A stretch of 38,812 bases of DNA from a virus: the IMG/VR virus record IMGVR_UViG_3300045003_000194, positions 1 through 38,812 of that record; one strand, given 5' to 3'. The notes under the pieces are model-generated. The model saw nothing but the letters and a program-made list of their open reading frames with translations. It made no database searches and was not told where the DNA came from. A program made the translations under genes and the position numbers. Within the stretch, counting starts at the first letter, position 1. Each line of letters starts with the position of its first letter. This document shows, piece after piece, positions 1-8,351 of the stretch.

Positions 1-127
1 TCCACCGGTTTGCGATTGGGTTTGGTTACCACCGACAACGATCGATATCGCCGGCCAAGCATTGCCATCCGGCCCGGTAGTCTCACCGCCCGGAGCTTCC
101 AGCAAAAATCCTTGGGAATTGAAATTG
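1..127. repeat. Terminal redundancy, left copy (circular contig overlap)
   Basis: These 127 bases are identical to the last 127 bases of the window. The length matches a common assembler k-mer, and the coding frame crosses the join intact, so this is the overlap of a circularised contig rather than a biological long terminal repeat. True unit length is 38,685 bp. Confidence 0.95.
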
Positions 128-1188
128 TTGCTGACGGAAATCGAATCGTTGGCGAACAGGGACACCGTGCCCCCGGAAGAAGATCCGTTGGCACCAGAGT
201 TGGAATAGGTTAGCGTCCCGTTGCCCGTCGAGAGCACCTTGCAGCGCGCACAGTTGTAGCTGGAATCCGTGACGCCGGCGACTTTGATATAGACGCCAAT
301 TGGAAAGACGAAGCCTCCAGTGTAGGGCGTGAACGTGAGCGTCGAAACGTTGCTTGAACGCGATGTGGTCGTGATGGTTTGTGCTGCCAGGCTGGCATTT
401 TGGCCGATGGCAACGTTATTGCCGTTGGTCTGCGCCCCAACAATGAGGCCGCGGTTGTTTTGCAGCCAGCCCACATCCCCGGTATTTACCGCCTGCGGAA
501 TAGCCAAATTGATCGAGCCATCCGGCCCGCGCAGTAAAATGAGCGCATCCCCACCCGCTGCGCTGCCCACTTGTAGCGTAGGCACGCCAGTTCCGCCAAG
601 GCCAGCATCTCCGTAAAGGAAATTTGCTGCCGTGGTGCAAGCCGAAGAACCATTCAGGAAGAGCACCCCATTGGCTGTCGAAACTAAAGGGATGCACCCG
701 CCGCTGCTGGTAAAGTTGGCGGTGAGCGCCACCGCCGCGGCCGTGAGCGTGGATGTCAAACTCTGCGAGCTCCCGCTGATCGTGACCCCGGTCACCGTGA
801 AACACACCGGCCCTTTGCCAAACGCGGGCTGCACCGTGCCCTGTGTCGAGCACACCGTGAAAGTCCACGTGCTCCCGCCCGGCGAAAGCTGCGTGTTGTC
901 CGCCAGGGTCAGCGTGAATTTTCCGTTGATATCGAGGCCTGTGGCCTGTGTGGGCTGAATGTAAACCTGATTGTTCGAAGAAAATACCGGGGTGCCGCTG
1001 GCCACGATGCGGCTGGCGATCGTGCCGTAGGAATAGGGCAGCCCGTTGGGATCCGTGACCGTGCCGCTCACCGTGGTGAACTGCGCCCAAGCTGGCGCGC
1101 AGCCCAGCACGATGAGAAGGCACAATGTGCGCCATATCCCCCGCCCCCACGACGGGTTGAGGCGCGCAAAACGAGAATTACTCTTCAT
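1..1188 (-). CDS. Exported fibre/spike-like protein, N-terminal part (continues at 38305-38812)
   Basis: No stop codon interrupts this frame from the ATG at 1188 down to base 1, and the same frame continues across the circle join to the stop at 38305, giving about 522 residues. The ATG overlaps the stop of the upstream gene (ATGA). The N-terminus is a signal peptide: basic start, hydrophobic LCLLIVLGCAPAWA, then QF at the mature end. Next comes a carboxypeptidase-regulatory-like module (FTTVSGTVTDPNGLPYSYGT) of about 130 residues that is clearly paralogous to the start of the protein at 3889-6288. The rest is low-complexity, Gly/Ser/Thr/Asn-rich and probably beta-structured, and it ends in GSVWKCF like many phage fibre tips. 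I infer a receptor-binding fibre or spike. The Sec signal is unusual for such a protein. It is the last gene of the minus-strand arm. Confidence 0.85.
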   Translation of the reverse strand, partial: MKSNSRFARLNPSWGRGIWRTLCLLIVLGCAPAWAQFTTVSGTVTDPNGLPYSYGTIASRIVASGTPVFSSNNQVYIQPTQATGLDINGKFTLTLADNTQLSPGGSTWTFTVCSTQGTVQPAFGKGPVCFTVTGVTISGSSQSLTSTLTAAAVALTANFTSSGGCIPLVSTANGVLFLNGSSACTTAANFLYGDAGLGGTGVPTLQVGSAAGGDALILLRGPDGSINLAIPQAVNTGDVGWLQNNRGLIVGAQTNGNNVAIGQNASLAAQTITTTSRSSNVSTLTFTPYTGGFVFPIGVYIKVAGVTDSSYNCARCKVLSTGNGTLTYSNSGANGSSSGGTVSLFANDSISVSNNFNSQGFLLEAPGGETTGPDGNAWPAISIVVGGNQTQSQTGG

Positions 1189-1589
1189 TTTTTCGCCTGC
1201 TGTATGGGGGTGTCAGACTTCGAAGGCTGCGCGGCCTTGGTAGGTTCAGGTTGTGGCACGGGATTGTAATTCAAGGACTCGCGATCGAAGGTCCACTTCT
1301 TCGCATCGACGCCACTCGTCGCATCGGCCACGGCTTTCTCGAGCGCCGCCTGCGCGTCCGTGTGCTGGCGGCCCAGCTGGTCCGCCTGATCGCGCACCCG
1401 CGCCTCGATGTTCAGGATGTAGTTGCCCAGGTTCGCCTGCTGCTTTTCAATGTCATCCACTTTGTGCTGCGCATTGCGGATGGCTAGCTTTTGCGTATCC
1501 GTGGCCACGGGTGCTTGCTTGGCATCCTGCGCGAAGCCAGCGAGCAGGAACACACCCAAAACTGTTGCGTACAACAAAATCCGTTGCAT
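1185..1589 (-). CDS. Exported coiled-coil protein
   Basis: Protein of 134 residues. The start at 1589 is chosen because AAGGAG lies 9 bases upstream; an in-frame extension to 1727 lacks such a site and would bury the signal peptide. Residues 1-20 (MQRILLYATVLGVFLLAGFA) form a Sec signal or N-terminal anchor. Residues about 38-90 are charged and heptad-like (ARVRDQADQLGRQHTDAQAAL), suggesting a coiled coil, and the tail is Pro/Lys-rich. It lies between the glycosidase gene and the last fibre-like gene and overlaps the latter by ATGA. It could be a chaperone, linker or stalk for the exported fibre proteins, but the function is unknown. Confidence 0.8.
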   Translation of the reverse strand: MQRILLYATVLGVFLLAGFAQDAKQAPVATDTQKLAIRNAQHKVDDIEKQQANLGNYILNIEARVRDQADQLGRQHTDAQAALEKAVADATSGVDAKKWTFDRESLNYNPVPQPEPTKAAQPSKSDTPIQQAKK

Positions 1590-1603
1590 GTGTGAATTCT
1601 CCT

Positions 1604-3889
1604 TCACTGCAGCATAACCCCGATCGAGCGCCCAGCGGCTACCGCGCCTACCGGATTTAAAGTAAAGGTCGCCGTCACCGATGTGGTGGAATTCACCGTC
1701 ACCACGCATGTGCCATTGCCCGCACATCCACCCCCGCTCCAGCTGGTGAAGCTATAGCCAGAGCCCGCCGTCGCTGTAAGCGTGACCGAAGTGCCTTGAT
1801 TGAAGATGGCCGAACAGGTGGAGCCGCAGCTGATGCCCGTGGGCGCACTGGTGACCGAGCCCAGGCCCACTTCGATAACCGAAAACGTGTACTGAATTGT
1901 GTAAATACCCGTGACCGTGCTCCCGTCCAGCCAGCCGCTCTTGATGGAAATTGCTTTCAGCGTCTCCGATGCCGAGACGGTCACAGGCCCGCTGTAGAGC
2001 GTGCCATTGGTGCACGTGCCCGACCCGTTGCTCGCCGGTTGGCTGCCATCCGTGGTGTAGCAAGCGCCGACTCCTGCAATGGTGGTGATGGTGACGCTCT
2101 GTGCTCCCTGATACGTGCCCGGAGTTGGCGAGAGTGTAGGGCTGGGAGCCTGAAAGCTGTATGCCGCCGTGCCCACCGTCGAATCTGTATAGCCCGTGCC
2201 GCCCGCCACCGCGCTGAGTGTCAGGTCCACAGACACTGCAACTGGCGTGCTGTAGAGCGTGCCGTGCGCGCATCCGGTTGTGCCGTTCGTGCTCGGACTA
2301 GAGCCATCTGTCGTATAGCAAAGAATTGCGCCATTCGATGTCGTGGAAATGGCAATGTTCTGTGGTGCCGAGGATCCGTAATTGCCTGCCACCGGATTAA
2401 AAGTGGGTGTGTTCGCCGGCAGATTTCCGCCCCCGCCCCCCGTGAGAAGGATTGGAGCCAGGCCAACCGGCACCACTCCGCCGCTCACGTTATGCTGCAC
2501 TCCATCGAGCGTCGTGTATTTCGTGAAGCTGCCAGCGCTCTGATTGCTCACCGCCCCGCAGGTAGAAATCGTGGTGCCCGAGCAAGTGCCGGTCTTGTCG
2601 AACATGGCCAGGAAGCTTCCGCCCGTCGCCAGCGTTCCTGTGACGCTGTATACGTTGCCCACGTTTGTGTAGAGGTTGACCGTCGCCCCGATAAACCAGC
2701 CCGCCAGAATATTGTTGGCATCGCCCACGATCGACTGCGATGGCGGAAAAGATCCTTTATCCCACTGGTAGAAGTTTTCCTGTGCGATCGCCGGGCTGTT
2801 GAAGGAAACCATGAGCACGATTTCCGCGCCAAAGTATGCTGCCGCTGAGGCCACATTGGCTGGCACCGAGTTCTGTGTGTAACCCCATTCATCGTTCCAC
2901 AGCGGATAGGAGTTCAGGCTATCCGTGTTCATGACGCTCTGCGCTGCCTGCCAGGCATTGATGACGAGGCTTGGGTCGAGCGAGGTCTCGCCCTGCCCGC
3001 GCATGTGCTCATCCACGATATCGAAGGTCTGTGTGCCCGTGACCGTCTGCGCGCTCCAGGAGCAGGTTTTGCCGGAATAAGTTGCGCCCGCGGGCGGGGT
3101 GATGGTGATGTTGCGCGCCGGCGCGTTAATGGAGGTGATGTCAAACTGATGGAAGTAGCCCGAGCCCGTCATCGAGTTCACGTGGCCATCGAGTGACACC
3201 ACGCGCGAGGTCGGATCGATGCAGCGCGTGAGATTCTTCATGTCCCACGCCATCAGCACCAAGTTTTTCAGGCTGCCCGTCTGCCCTCCGCAAATCGCGC
3301 CCGTCGCCTTACACCAGAAGTTATTCGCGTCCGCCTCGTTCCACAGTGACCAGTACTTAATGTGTCCTTTGGTGTTGGCCCCACCGGAATAGCGAATGGC
3401 TAATTGCCCCACGTAATTCAGCCACCATGCATCCGCTCCTGTACCGTCGTAGTTCAGATCGTTCGGAGGTGCGCAGCCCGAGGGCCCCGGGTCGGTGCAG
3501 CCCGAAGGCGTGCCCGCCGCGGCAAATTCCGGCGTGGCCCCGAAAACGTAGATGCTGGGCATGGTGCAAGCGGGGTTCGCATCCACGCTGGTGCCGAGCA
3601 CCCAATCAAGTTTGGCGAAACTATAGCCCGTGGTATCGGTCGGAGACGCGGCCGAGAGTTCCACCTGATCCCACTTCACCCCGTCATCCCACAGCCGGTT
3701 GCTGTTAAACACCGCCTGCCCTTGCGTGAGTGTTTGCGGACACCAGGGATGCGGCTGGGTGGGATTCCCGTTCGGCGAAATCATGTTGGTGGAGGAGCCA
3801 AAGAAAGAAGCTGGCACCGTGTTGGTTTGCGCGCTTGCGCCGGCGCACGCCAGCAGAGCGAAGGCGAAAACACTTACTAGGCGCCGCAT
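1604..3889 (-). CDS. Exported clan GH-A-like glycoside hydrolase with CHB_HEX_C and InlB-like repeats
   Basis: Protein of 761 residues starting at the ATG in a TAATG overlap with the stop of the upstream gene. Residues 1-20 are a clear signal peptide ending ASA before QTN. The catalytic part (about 25-460) has the two hallmarks of a (beta/alpha)8 clan GH-A glycosidase: WNE near residue 185 (acid/base at the end of strand 4) and WNDEW near 334 (nucleophile at the end of strand 7), as in GH5/GH39-like enzymes. Two chitobiase C-terminal-like repeats follow (each with CYTTDGS and a TLYS...PV segment), then an InlB-type repeat containing TATAGSGYSFTSWSGGGC. I infer a secreted polysaccharide depolymerase or spike enzyme acting on host capsule or wall glycan. 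The substrate cannot be read from the sequence. Confidence 0.85.
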   Translation of the reverse strand: MRRLVSVFAFALLACAGASAQTNTVPASFFGSSTNMISPNGNPTQPHPWCPQTLTQGQAVFNSNRLWDDGVKWDQVELSAASPTDTTGYSFAKLDWVLGTSVDANPACTMPSIYVFGATPEFAAAGTPSGCTDPGPSGCAPPNDLNYDGTGADAWWLNYVGQLAIRYSGGANTKGHIKYWSLWNEADANNFWCKATGAICGGQTGSLKNLVLMAWDMKNLTRCIDPTSRVVSLDGHVNSMTGSGYFHQFDITSINAPARNITITPPAGATYSGKTCSWSAQTVTGTQTFDIVDEHMRGQGETSLDPSLVINAWQAAQSVMNTDSLNSYPLWNDEWGYTQNSVPANVASAAAYFGAEIVLMVSFNSPAIAQENFYQWDKGSFPPSQSIVGDANNILAGWFIGATVNLYTNVGNVYSVTGTLATGGSFLAMFDKTGTCSGTTISTCGAVSNQSAGSFTKYTTLDGVQHNVSGGVVPVGLAPILLTGGGGGNLPANTPTFNPVAGNYGSSAPQNIAISTTSNGAILCYTTDGSSPSTNGTTGCAHGTLYSTPVAVSVDLTLSAVAGGTGYTDSTVGTAAYSFQAPSPTLSPTPGTYQGAQSVTITTIAGVGACYTTDGSQPASNGSGTCTNGTLYSGPVTVSASETLKAISIKSGWLDGSTVTGIYTIQYTFSVIEVGLGSVTSAPTGISCGSTCSAIFNQGTSVTLTATAGSGYSFTSWSGGGCAGNGTCVVTVNSTTSVTATFTLNPVGAVAAGRSIGVMLQ

Positions 3890-6288
3890 TATTGCCACCT
3901 TCGGATCAAGGCCGAAACTTTCGCCGCTGTCGTGCCCCCGCCGACCCATTTGCCAGCAATCGCGGTAGCCGAGTTGTCCACATCGAACATGTAGCAGCCG
4001 GCATACTCGCCCGCGGCGCTTGTGGTAAAGGTCAGCGCCGGCGACGCAACCCCGAGTTGCGACAATGGCACCGCCTGATTGACTTGACTGACGCTATTTG
4101 AATTCTTGTAAGAGACGGTGAAGCCGATCACGCCGGAGGTTGCTGAGGAGACCGAAGCGTCATAACAAAATTCATAAGTAGCTGCCGTTGCTGCCGGCGT
4201 TAGAGATATCAGCGAACCATCCGCCGTGCCGGTTTCCGCTTTTTGCGAGGTTGCGGCCCGCGTATAGGTAAAGCCGAAAGCCGCTGTTGCTTCCCCATTC
4301 CACTTGTTAAAGAAGTTGTGCCCGGAATCGATGGTGATGTTGGCCGTGCTCGCCAATTGGTTCGCGCCATTGGCATACAAAAGATTCCCAGAGGCCAGCG
4401 AGCCACCCGTGTAGACCGTGCTCGACGTCGTGCCGAGGACCCATTCCGTGCCATCGTAAATCGCTTCATAGATTCCGCCCGCCGTGATGTCGCCCGAGGC
4501 TCCGAGTGCGGCCACGCCACCCGTGGTGCGCTTGTCGAGAGCGATCGCACCATAGGCCGATCCGCCGGCAGGTGTCACATTCAGAGTCGACGCACCGGAA
4601 GAGGCATTGCTCGCCTTGAAGCGAACTGTCAAGCCGGTTGCGATCGAACTAGGGAAGCCGTTGCAAGTGACCGCGTAGGCGTTCGCTGCTCCGGTGTCGG
4701 CCGCGTAGCACGTGATCCAGGTCGATGAGCCCGCATCCTTGATTCCACCATTGCCATCGCCGATGATGGCGTCGGCTGCCGTCGAAGCGCCTCCACTAGC
4801 TGTGAAGTACGCGGTGTCGGTGCCATACGCCGTGGTCACATTCGCCGGCGTGGAATTTTGCAGCGAGATGGCTCCACCCGCAGTAAGCGACAGTGGCCCA
4901 ACGGCTGAAAGCGCGCCGCCATTCGTGGTGGTAGCACAGGTGGTGCAGCCATAACTTGGTCCGGTAGCCGTTCGGCTGATGGTGATGGGAGAGGTGACGC
5001 CCGTCGCTTGCTCAGTCACGTCCGCGGCCCAGTTGTTCGCCGTCTTGGGATCAACAAAGAGGACCGCTTCTTGTCCTGCCTGCAAAACCAGTGTCGCTCC
5101 AGCGGTGCCGCCCGAACCTGCCGAAATCGTCCATGTGGTCGGAGTGATGGTGACTGTGTTTGTCGTGTTATTCGCCAGCTTGGTGGTGCAATTCGCAACC
5201 CCAAGCGTGCTGGGCGTAGGCAGAGTCACAGCAACTGCAGCCGCGCCCGTATAAACCACGCGCTGCGGGTTGCAATCCGTTGATGCAATCGTGTCGGTTG
5301 TTCCTGTGACCGAGCGTCCACTGATTCCCGGCAATAAAAATACCGGTGCCACTGCCGCGCCGCTGGCCGGAATGCTGGCAAGCACCTGTGGCACCCCATT
5401 CGGAGTCGTAGCCCCTGCCAGTCGCGTCGCCGCTCCCGCAGCCCCGCCATAGAGGACGTCGCCCAGTGTGGTCATGGGATTGGCGAATCCCGTAATGGAA
5501 AACATGGTCAGGCAGGGATTCGGAGCGCTTGCCGTGGTGTAGCCGTACGCAAATCCATTGGTCGGGCTGAAGCCATTGCAGGGCGGAACCGCGCCGAACA
5601 GGGCAACGTTGGGATTCGGATAAGTACCGGAGAGTCCGCCACCCGCACTGCCACTGGGCGCAGCCGTGACGCTATTGAAGGTTCCACCAAGCGTGATGGT
5701 GGTGCCATTGATGACCGTGGTGGCTGCATTGGCGATCGAGGAATTAGCCAGCGGAAACGTGATGCCGGTATCGGTGAGGCTGGTTCCCTTCGCATCGTTC
5801 CAGATGGCAATGTCGCCGATGGTGGTGCTGCCCGGCCCACTGACCGTTCCACTTCCACCGATAGTTGAGGTCAGGGAGAGCGCTGCCGCATTCAGGGTGG
5901 TGCTGATATCCTGCGAAGCGCTGCTGATCGTGACCCCGCTGACCGAAAAACAAATCGGCCCTTTGCCTAAACTGGGCTGCACCGTCGATCCGCCCGAGCA
6001 CACCGTGAAGCCCCACGTGGTGCTGTTCGGCGAGAGCAGCGTGTTGTCCGCCAGTTGCAGGGTGAACACGCCATTGATGTCGAGTCCGGCCGGTTGAATC
6101 GGCGGCGTATACGGCAGGCCATTGATGGTGGGAGTGGCCGAAGTGGTTAGCGTGGCCGAGATAGTGCCGAAGGAATAAGGCAGGCCGTGGGGATCTTTGA
6201 CCGTCCCTGTGACCTGAGTAAACTGCCCGAAAGCCACTGCGCTTGCAAAAAAGAGCGCCCACAAAACCAGTAGTTTCTTGCCCGCCAT
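3889..6288 (-). CDS. Large exported fibre/spike-like protein
   Basis: Protein of 799 residues. The ATG at 6288 has AGAGGA 8 bases upstream. A signal peptide (LLVLWALFFASAVAFG) precedes QFTQVTGTVKDPHGLPYSF, a module of about 130 residues shared with the protein that crosses the window edge (1-1188). The middle is a long Ser/Thr/Gly/Ala-rich beta-type region with repeats of the form GDVLYGG and GNLLYANGANQL, typical of phage fibre shafts. The last 130 residues look like a compact beta-sandwich tip (CYMFDVDNSATAIAGKWVGG). I infer a second receptor-binding fibre or spike. Its stop is overlapped by the start of the glycosidase gene, so the two are probably translated together. Confidence 0.85.
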   Translation of the reverse strand: MAGKKLLVLWALFFASAVAFGQFTQVTGTVKDPHGLPYSFGTISATLTTSATPTINGLPYTPPIQPAGLDINGVFTLQLADNTLLSPNSTTWGFTVCSGGSTVQPSLGKGPICFSVSGVTISSASQDISTTLNAAALSLTSTIGGSGTVSGPGSTTIGDIAIWNDAKGTSLTDTGITFPLANSSIANAATTVINGTTITLGGTFNSVTAAPSGSAGGGLSGTYPNPNVALFGAVPPCNGFSPTNGFAYGYTTASAPNPCLTMFSITGFANPMTTLGDVLYGGAAGAATRLAGATTPNGVPQVLASIPASGAAVAPVFLLPGISGRSVTGTTDTIASTDCNPQRVVYTGAAAVAVTLPTPSTLGVANCTTKLANNTTNTVTITPTTWTISAGSGGTAGATLVLQAGQEAVLFVDPKTANNWAADVTEQATGVTSPITISRTATGPSYGCTTCATTTNGGALSAVGPLSLTAGGAISLQNSTPANVTTAYGTDTAYFTASGGASTAADAIIGDGNGGIKDAGSSTWITCYAADTGAANAYAVTCNGFPSSIATGLTVRFKASNASSGASTLNVTPAGGSAYGAIALDKRTTGGVAALGASGDITAGGIYEAIYDGTEWVLGTTSSTVYTGGSLASGNLLYANGANQLASTANITIDSGHNFFNKWNGEATAAFGFTYTRAATSQKAETGTADGSLISLTPAATAATYEFCYDASVSSATSGVIGFTVSYKNSNSVSQVNQAVPLSQLGVASPALTFTTSAAGEYAGCYMFDVDNSATAIAGKWVGGGTTAAKVSALIRRWQ

Positions 6289-6315
6289 AAATCCATTCCT
6301 CTTCTGCGAGAGGTC

Positions 6316-6774
6316 TTATCCAAAAAACTTGAGCAACGCCCACAGCGCCAGCCCGCCCACCGCGATCATGCTCAGCAAGCTGCCCGTATCCGGCGCACCC
6401 GCCGTCTGCTCAGGCGAAGCGCTTAAAACAGAATTCACCGCCTCAAGACTCGCTGAATAAATTCCACTCGTGAAGGTCGACCACGGAGAAAAACTGCTGC
6501 CTGCTGCGGAGTACACCGCGTAGGCAGCCGCGGCATTGGTCGCAGGGTCGAAAAGATTCTGTCCCTGAAATTCGGGATGCGCCTTGAGGTAAATCTGCCA
6601 CAGACCGAATGAGCCATAGCCCTGCGGCGCACCCGCTGCCGCTTCCGGGTTGTAGGCTTGCGGATTCCCGCCCGACTCGGCCAGCGCGATCGCCACCGCT
6701 GTGGCTAGATCACTGCCCGAGAAGCCAGCCGCGGAAGCCAGCGCCAGCAGTTGCGAGATGGAAAGCGCGCTCAT
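6316..6774 (-). CDS. Membrane-anchored lytic transglycosylase-like protein
   Basis: Protein of 152 residues, ATGA-coupled to the gene at 6771. The region AIALAESGGNP (Glu about residue 33) followed by GSFGLWQIY and LFDPATNAAAAY is the SLT/lysozyme-like fold pattern of soluble lytic transglycosylases, with the catalytic Glu, the GxxQI-type strand and the NAxxAY helix. Residues about 132-150 (LLSMIAVGGLALWALLKFF) form a C-terminal membrane segment. A small transglycosylase held in a membrane is what PRD1-type virions use to drill the peptidoglycan during entry (protein P7), so I infer a virion entry enzyme. An ordinary endolysin is the alternative, but the C-terminal anchor argues against it. 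Confidence 0.87.
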   Translation of the reverse strand: MSALSISQLLALASAAGFSGSDLATAVAIALAESGGNPQAYNPEAAAGAPQGYGSFGLWQIYLKAHPEFQGQNLFDPATNAAAAYAVYSAAGSSFSPWSTFTSGIYSASLEAVNSVLSASPEQTAGAPDTGSLLSMIAVGGLALWALLKFFG

Positions 6775-7001
6775 GCAATCTCTTCAAAATCGTCCGGCTC
6801 GGGCAATTCCGATTCAGGGATAACTTCTAATTCTTCGATTGTGCGCCCCTCGCGTTCGGCCGTGCGGAAGTAATCACAGTTGCCCAGATGCTCTCGCTTA
6901 TAGGTTTCGCATTCCGCTTCCGTGATGCCCCAGAACTGATGGGACACCTTGATGGTTTCATCGCCGCCATCGACAATGTGCACCGTGAGCAGGTAGGCCA
7001 T
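6771..7001 (-). CDS. Small acidic protein of unknown function
   Basis: Protein of 76 residues from the ATG at 7001. It is beta-strand-like at the start (MAYLLTVHIVDGGDETIKVS) and strongly acidic at the end (ESELPEPDDFEEIA). The start overlaps the stop of the zinc-ribbon gene upstream, and the end overlaps the lytic transglycosylase start by ATGA, so it belongs to the lysis/entry block. I do not recognise the family. Confidence 0.75.
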   Translation of the reverse strand: MAYLLTVHIVDGGDETIKVSHQFWGITEAECETYKREHLGNCDYFRTAEREGRTIEELEVIPESELPEPDDFEEIA

Positions 7002-7144
7002 CAGTCGTGACTCCGCTTGCCCTTGCACTTTTTGCAGCAGCGATACCGCTTCTTTTGGCAGACCCCAAGCGTGGTGCCGCAATGAAAACAGGGCAGTCCA
7101 TACTTTTTTCGCAGCACTGCACCCGCCCAAAAGTGAATTCTCAT
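7001..7144 (-). CDS. Short zinc-ribbon protein
   Basis: Protein of 47 residues. The ATG at 7144 forms ATGA with the stop of the upstream gene. A longer open frame to 7312 exists but is only the shadow of that upstream gene. It has PCFHCGTTLGVC followed by CCKKCKGKR: two CxxC-type knuckles and a basic tail, so probably a zinc ribbon able to bind nucleic acid or protein. Function unknown. Confidence 0.7.
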   Translation of the reverse strand: MRIHFWAGAVLRKKYGLPCFHCGTTLGVCQKKRYRCCKKCKGKRSHD

Positions 7145-7323
7145 GCTCTCAGCCTCGCTGCCATCCGTCGCGCGCTCGCCAGCGCCCGGCGGCCCCAATT
7201 GGGCGCGCAATCCTCGCAAATCTCCGCGTCGCACACCGGGCAATAAAAGCACATCTTCTGCCGCGCGTCCCCGTCCACAAAAAAGCAGACGGTGCACACG
7301 GCTAAATGCCAATCGCTCGCCAT
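7141..7323 (-). CDS. Small cysteine-rich zinc-binding protein
   Basis: Protein of 60 residues with three CxxC-type pairs (VCTVC, FYCPVC, EICEDC) and a basic C-terminus (GRRALASARRMAARLRA). This arrangement is common in small phage proteins of unknown role. I place the start at the ATG at 7323; a GTG at 7335 is an in-frame alternative. It overlaps the next gene by ATGA. Confidence 0.7.
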   Translation of the reverse strand: MASDWHLAVCTVCFFVDGDARQKMCFYCPVCDAEICEDCAPNWGRRALASARRMAARLRA

Positions 7324-7327
7324 CTCT

Positions 7328-7588
7328 TCATGCACTCGGCTTCGCTGGGTCCGCCGCAGCCACAGGTTGCGCGAACTGCAGCTGCATCCCGTTGGCCTTC
7401 ATCCAGGCTGCCACCCGGCTGATGGTGTCTTGGTCCGCCGCATTCGAAGCCGCGATCGCATTGGCGATATTTTTCTTTTCATCCGGCCCCAGATTCAGCA
7501 AGCCTTCGAGCTTGATAATGAGTTCCACCGCCAGCGGACCCAGTTGCACGATGAGCGCGACAATTTCCGAAAGTAGTTGCGGATTCAT
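7328..7588 (-). CDS. Small helical protein of unknown function
   Basis: Protein of 86 residues, ATGA-coupled to the lipoprotein gene upstream. The first 35 residues form an amphipathic to hydrophobic helix (LLSEIVALIVQLGPLAVELI), followed by a helical region with AWMKANGMQL. It sits between the lipoprotein and the zinc-binding proteins in the lysis/entry block. It could be a membrane-associated lysis accessory, but no family is recognised. Confidence 0.75.
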   Translation of the reverse strand: MNPQLLSEIVALIVQLGPLAVELIIKLEGLLNLGPDEKKNIANAIAASNAADQDTISRVAAWMKANGMQLQFAQPVAAADPAKPSA

Positions 7589-8076
7589 GGCTGCGAATTT
7601 CCTCCTGTCCCTTGCACCGCCTCGACGGCCGCAAGCAGCGCACCCGCCAGCGCGCCCACATTCTGCACGTCCTGCTGAAAGGTCTGCTGGGAGCGCGGAT
7701 TTTTGATACCCAATGCCGCGGATGGCATCTGCGTGATGGAGCTTTTAATCAGGTCGACCAGATGCTGCACGCTCTGCACATTGGCCTGCGTCGCCTGCCC
7801 CTGTGCCAGGACGCCGGTAATCTGCGCATGCAGGATGGCCACCTGTCCGCACCAGGCGATGACCGGAGCCGCTTGCGCCGTGCTCACCAGTTTGGACGAT
7901 GCCGCCACCTCCATGCCTTGCTCTACCGCGTTGTTCGCCTCAGCCAGTGCCGCATTGTAGGTGTGCACTCGCTCCCAGGGCGTGACCGCGCCCGTCGACT
8001 TGTGAATGCAGGCCGCGACCAGCAGCAAAACCGTGATGACAGGTAGAACGGAAATGACTCGATGAGTGCGCATCAT
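7585..8076 (-). CDS. Lipoprotein, possible spanin-like
   Basis: Protein of 163 residues. The N-terminus is a lipoprotein signal: basic MMRTHR, hydrophobic VLPVITVLLL, then lipobox VAAC with Cys about residue 22. The mature part is helical and Gln/Ala-rich. The gene is ATGA-coupled to the holin-like gene before it and to a small helical gene after it. A lipoprotein next to a possible holin and a peptidoglycan lytic enzyme would fit an outer-membrane spanin component or a superinfection-exclusion factor. Neither can be proven from the sequence. Confidence 0.78.
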   Translation of the reverse strand: MMRTHRVISVLPVITVLLLVAACIHKSTGAVTPWERVHTYNAALAEANNAVEQGMEVAASSKLVSTAQAAPVIAWCGQVAILHAQITGVLAQGQATQANVQSVQHLVDLIKSSITQMPSAALGIKNPRSQQTFQQDVQNVGALAGALLAAVEAVQGTGGNSQP

Positions 8077-8351
8077 GATCGTGTCTCCGAAGGTGGAGGA
8101 TAAGTGCCGTTAACTTTCTCGAGGTGCGCTGCTACTGCCGCGGCCCAGTTGGGAGAATTCTCAATCGCTGTCGACTGCGCGCGGCGCAGGTTGCCGATGA
8201 TGGTATTGGCCACCTTGAACCAATACACGTACTTCGGCGAAGAATCTTTAGTAGGTGCGGGCAGGGAAGAGACCAGCGCCGAAATGACGTTGTTCAAAAT
8301 CCACGTCGCCACCACCGCGCTCGCATAGGGATGTGCTGCCAGCCACTTCAT
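8073..8351 (-). CDS. Small membrane protein, holin candidate
   Basis: Protein of 92 residues, ATGA-coupled at both ends. Residues about 8-30 (HPYASAVVATWILNNVISALVSSLP) are hydrophobic enough for one membrane helix. The rest is soluble (YWFKVANTIIGNLRRAQ). Size, single helix and position next to a lipoprotein and a lytic transglycosylase make a class III-like holin or lysis accessory possible. I am not certain of the family. Confidence 0.7.
   Translation of the reverse strand: MKWLAAHPYASAVVATWILNNVISALVSSLPAPTKDSSPKYVYWFKVANTIIGNLRRAQSTAIENSPNWAAAVAAHLEKVNGTYPPPSETRS

Noticed and set aside
1-127. Terminal direct repeat as a biological long terminal repeat
   Set aside because: It sits inside an uninterrupted gene, is exactly as long as a common assembly k-mer, and has no terminal features. 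Circular overlap explains it better.
416-1150. Long minus-strand frame of 244 codons
   Set aside because: Its His/Arg/Gly-rich reading is the shadow of the fibre-like gene in another frame, which has a signal peptide, ATGA coupling and a paralogue.
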